Shown one piece after another: positions 4,938 through 5,163 of a stretch of 5,163 nucleotides of DNA. A program made the translations under genes and the position numbers. Numbering within the stretch: position 1 is the first letter of the stretch; each line of letters starts with the position of its first letter. Origin of the DNA: Candidatus Cloacimonadota bacterium (lineage in GTDB: Bacteria; Cloacimonadota; Cloacimonadia; Cloacimonadales; TCS61); assembly GCA_014382915.1 (NCBI GenBank), contig JACNIV010000109.1:1-5163 (forward strand), given 5' to 3'. A model generated the notes under the pieces. It was given only the letters and a program-made list of their open reading frames with translations, ran no database searches and was not told the DNA's origin.

Positions 4938-4961
4938 CATCTTCATAAGATGAAGTTTTTT
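4938..4961 (+). terminator. Weak hairpin with T6 tail, two alternative registers
   Basis: CTTCAT (4941-4946) pairs with ATGAAG (4950-4955) across three bases, directly followed by T6 (4956-4961), which looks like a weak low-GC terminator. The same bases can instead fold as CATCTT (4938-4943) with AAGATG (4947-4952). It may end the channel-CNBD transcript or form part of a leader of the next gene. Confidence 0.35.
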
Positions 4962-4983
4962 CGGGCATTCTCCTCTGCCTGTT

Positions 4984-5028
4984 AATCTCTTCGTAATTCT
5001 CCCCCTATGATTACGAAGAGATTTTTTT
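4984..5028 (+). terminator. Strong intrinsic terminator before the flavodoxin gene
   Basis: AATCTCTTCGTAAT (4984-4997) and ATTACGAAGAGATT (5010-5023) are perfect 14-base arms around a 12-base loop rich in C, ending in T7 (5022-5028). Its plus-strand tail fits termination of the channel-CNBD operon 177 bases upstream. It also lies only 58 bases before the next start codon, so it could attenuate that gene. Confidence 0.9.
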
Positions 5029-5085
5029 ATTGATTAAATCCGGAGTAATAATAATTTGTATCATGATTAAAATTGGGAAGGAATT

Positions 5086-5163
5086 ATGAAAAATTTGATC
5101 ATCTTTACCACTAAATATGGCAGTGTGGAAAAAAGTGCCAATTTACTGCAGGAAAAATTGAAC
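5086..5163 (+). CDS. Flavodoxin-domain protein, N-terminus only (runs off the window)
   Basis: The 26 visible residues start MKNLIIFTTKYGSVEKSA: a first beta strand (LIIFTT), then the loop TTKYGSVEK at the position of the FMN-phosphate loop of flavodoxins (T-x-x-G-x-T/V-E), then the start of helix 1. The TKYGS form is common in the flavodoxin/HemG-like protoporphyrinogen oxidase type of single-domain protein, but the subtype cannot be decided from 26 residues. ATG 5086 follows AAGGAA (5078-5083). It would be an FMN-binding electron carrier or quinone-linked redox protein in the cytoplasm. The strong terminator upstream separates it from the channel operon, so it probably has its own promoter near 5030-5075, where I see no convincing pair. 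Confidence 0.75.
   Translation, partial: MKNLIIFTTKYGSVEKSANLLQEKLN

Overview
The window is AT-rich bacterial DNA with tight protein genes, clear Shine-Dalgarno sequences and long intergenic stretches full of palindromes. No marker gene fixes the taxonomy. The style (mosaics of short palindromic repeats, including a CGTTCCCAAGC / GCTTGGGAACG hairpin, between low-GC genes) resembles what I recall of uncultured FCB-group bacteria such as Cloacimonadota. That placement is a tentative inference.

Layout. Bases 1-346 hold no convincing gene but at least six perfect or near-perfect inverted repeats plus a short direct repeat. Bases 347-2206 (minus) encode a complete 619-residue ABC exporter with fused membrane and ATPase domains; the residue after its Walker B aspartate is Asp instead of the usual catalytic Glu. 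Bases 2207-2700 (minus) form its long upstream region. It contains a TTGACA element over an inverted repeat, a 15-codon ORF with a very strong ribosome binding site, a series of perfect stem-loops, and a strong intrinsic terminator about 185 bases before the exporter start. Bases 2780-3004 (minus) encode a 74-residue protein I do not recognise. Divergent from it, bases 3151-4308 (plus) encode a two-helix potassium channel with a cytoplasmic RCK module. It is followed after 7 bases by a stand-alone cyclic-nucleotide-binding-domain protein (4316-4807). A 278-base gap holds AT-rich repeats and two stacked terminator-like hairpins. At 5086 a flavodoxin-like protein starts and runs off the window.

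How the parts may work together. The channel and the CNBD protein look like one operon, suggesting an ion channel whose activity or expression is tied to a nucleotide signal. The exporter, its short upstream ORF and the terminator have the architecture of ribosome-mediated transcription attenuation, as known for the leader peptide BmrB and the heterodimeric drug exporter BmrCD of Bacillus subtilis, whose BmrC half also carries Asp at this site. This leader is the most interesting part of the window. A free-standing small RNA is the main alternative.
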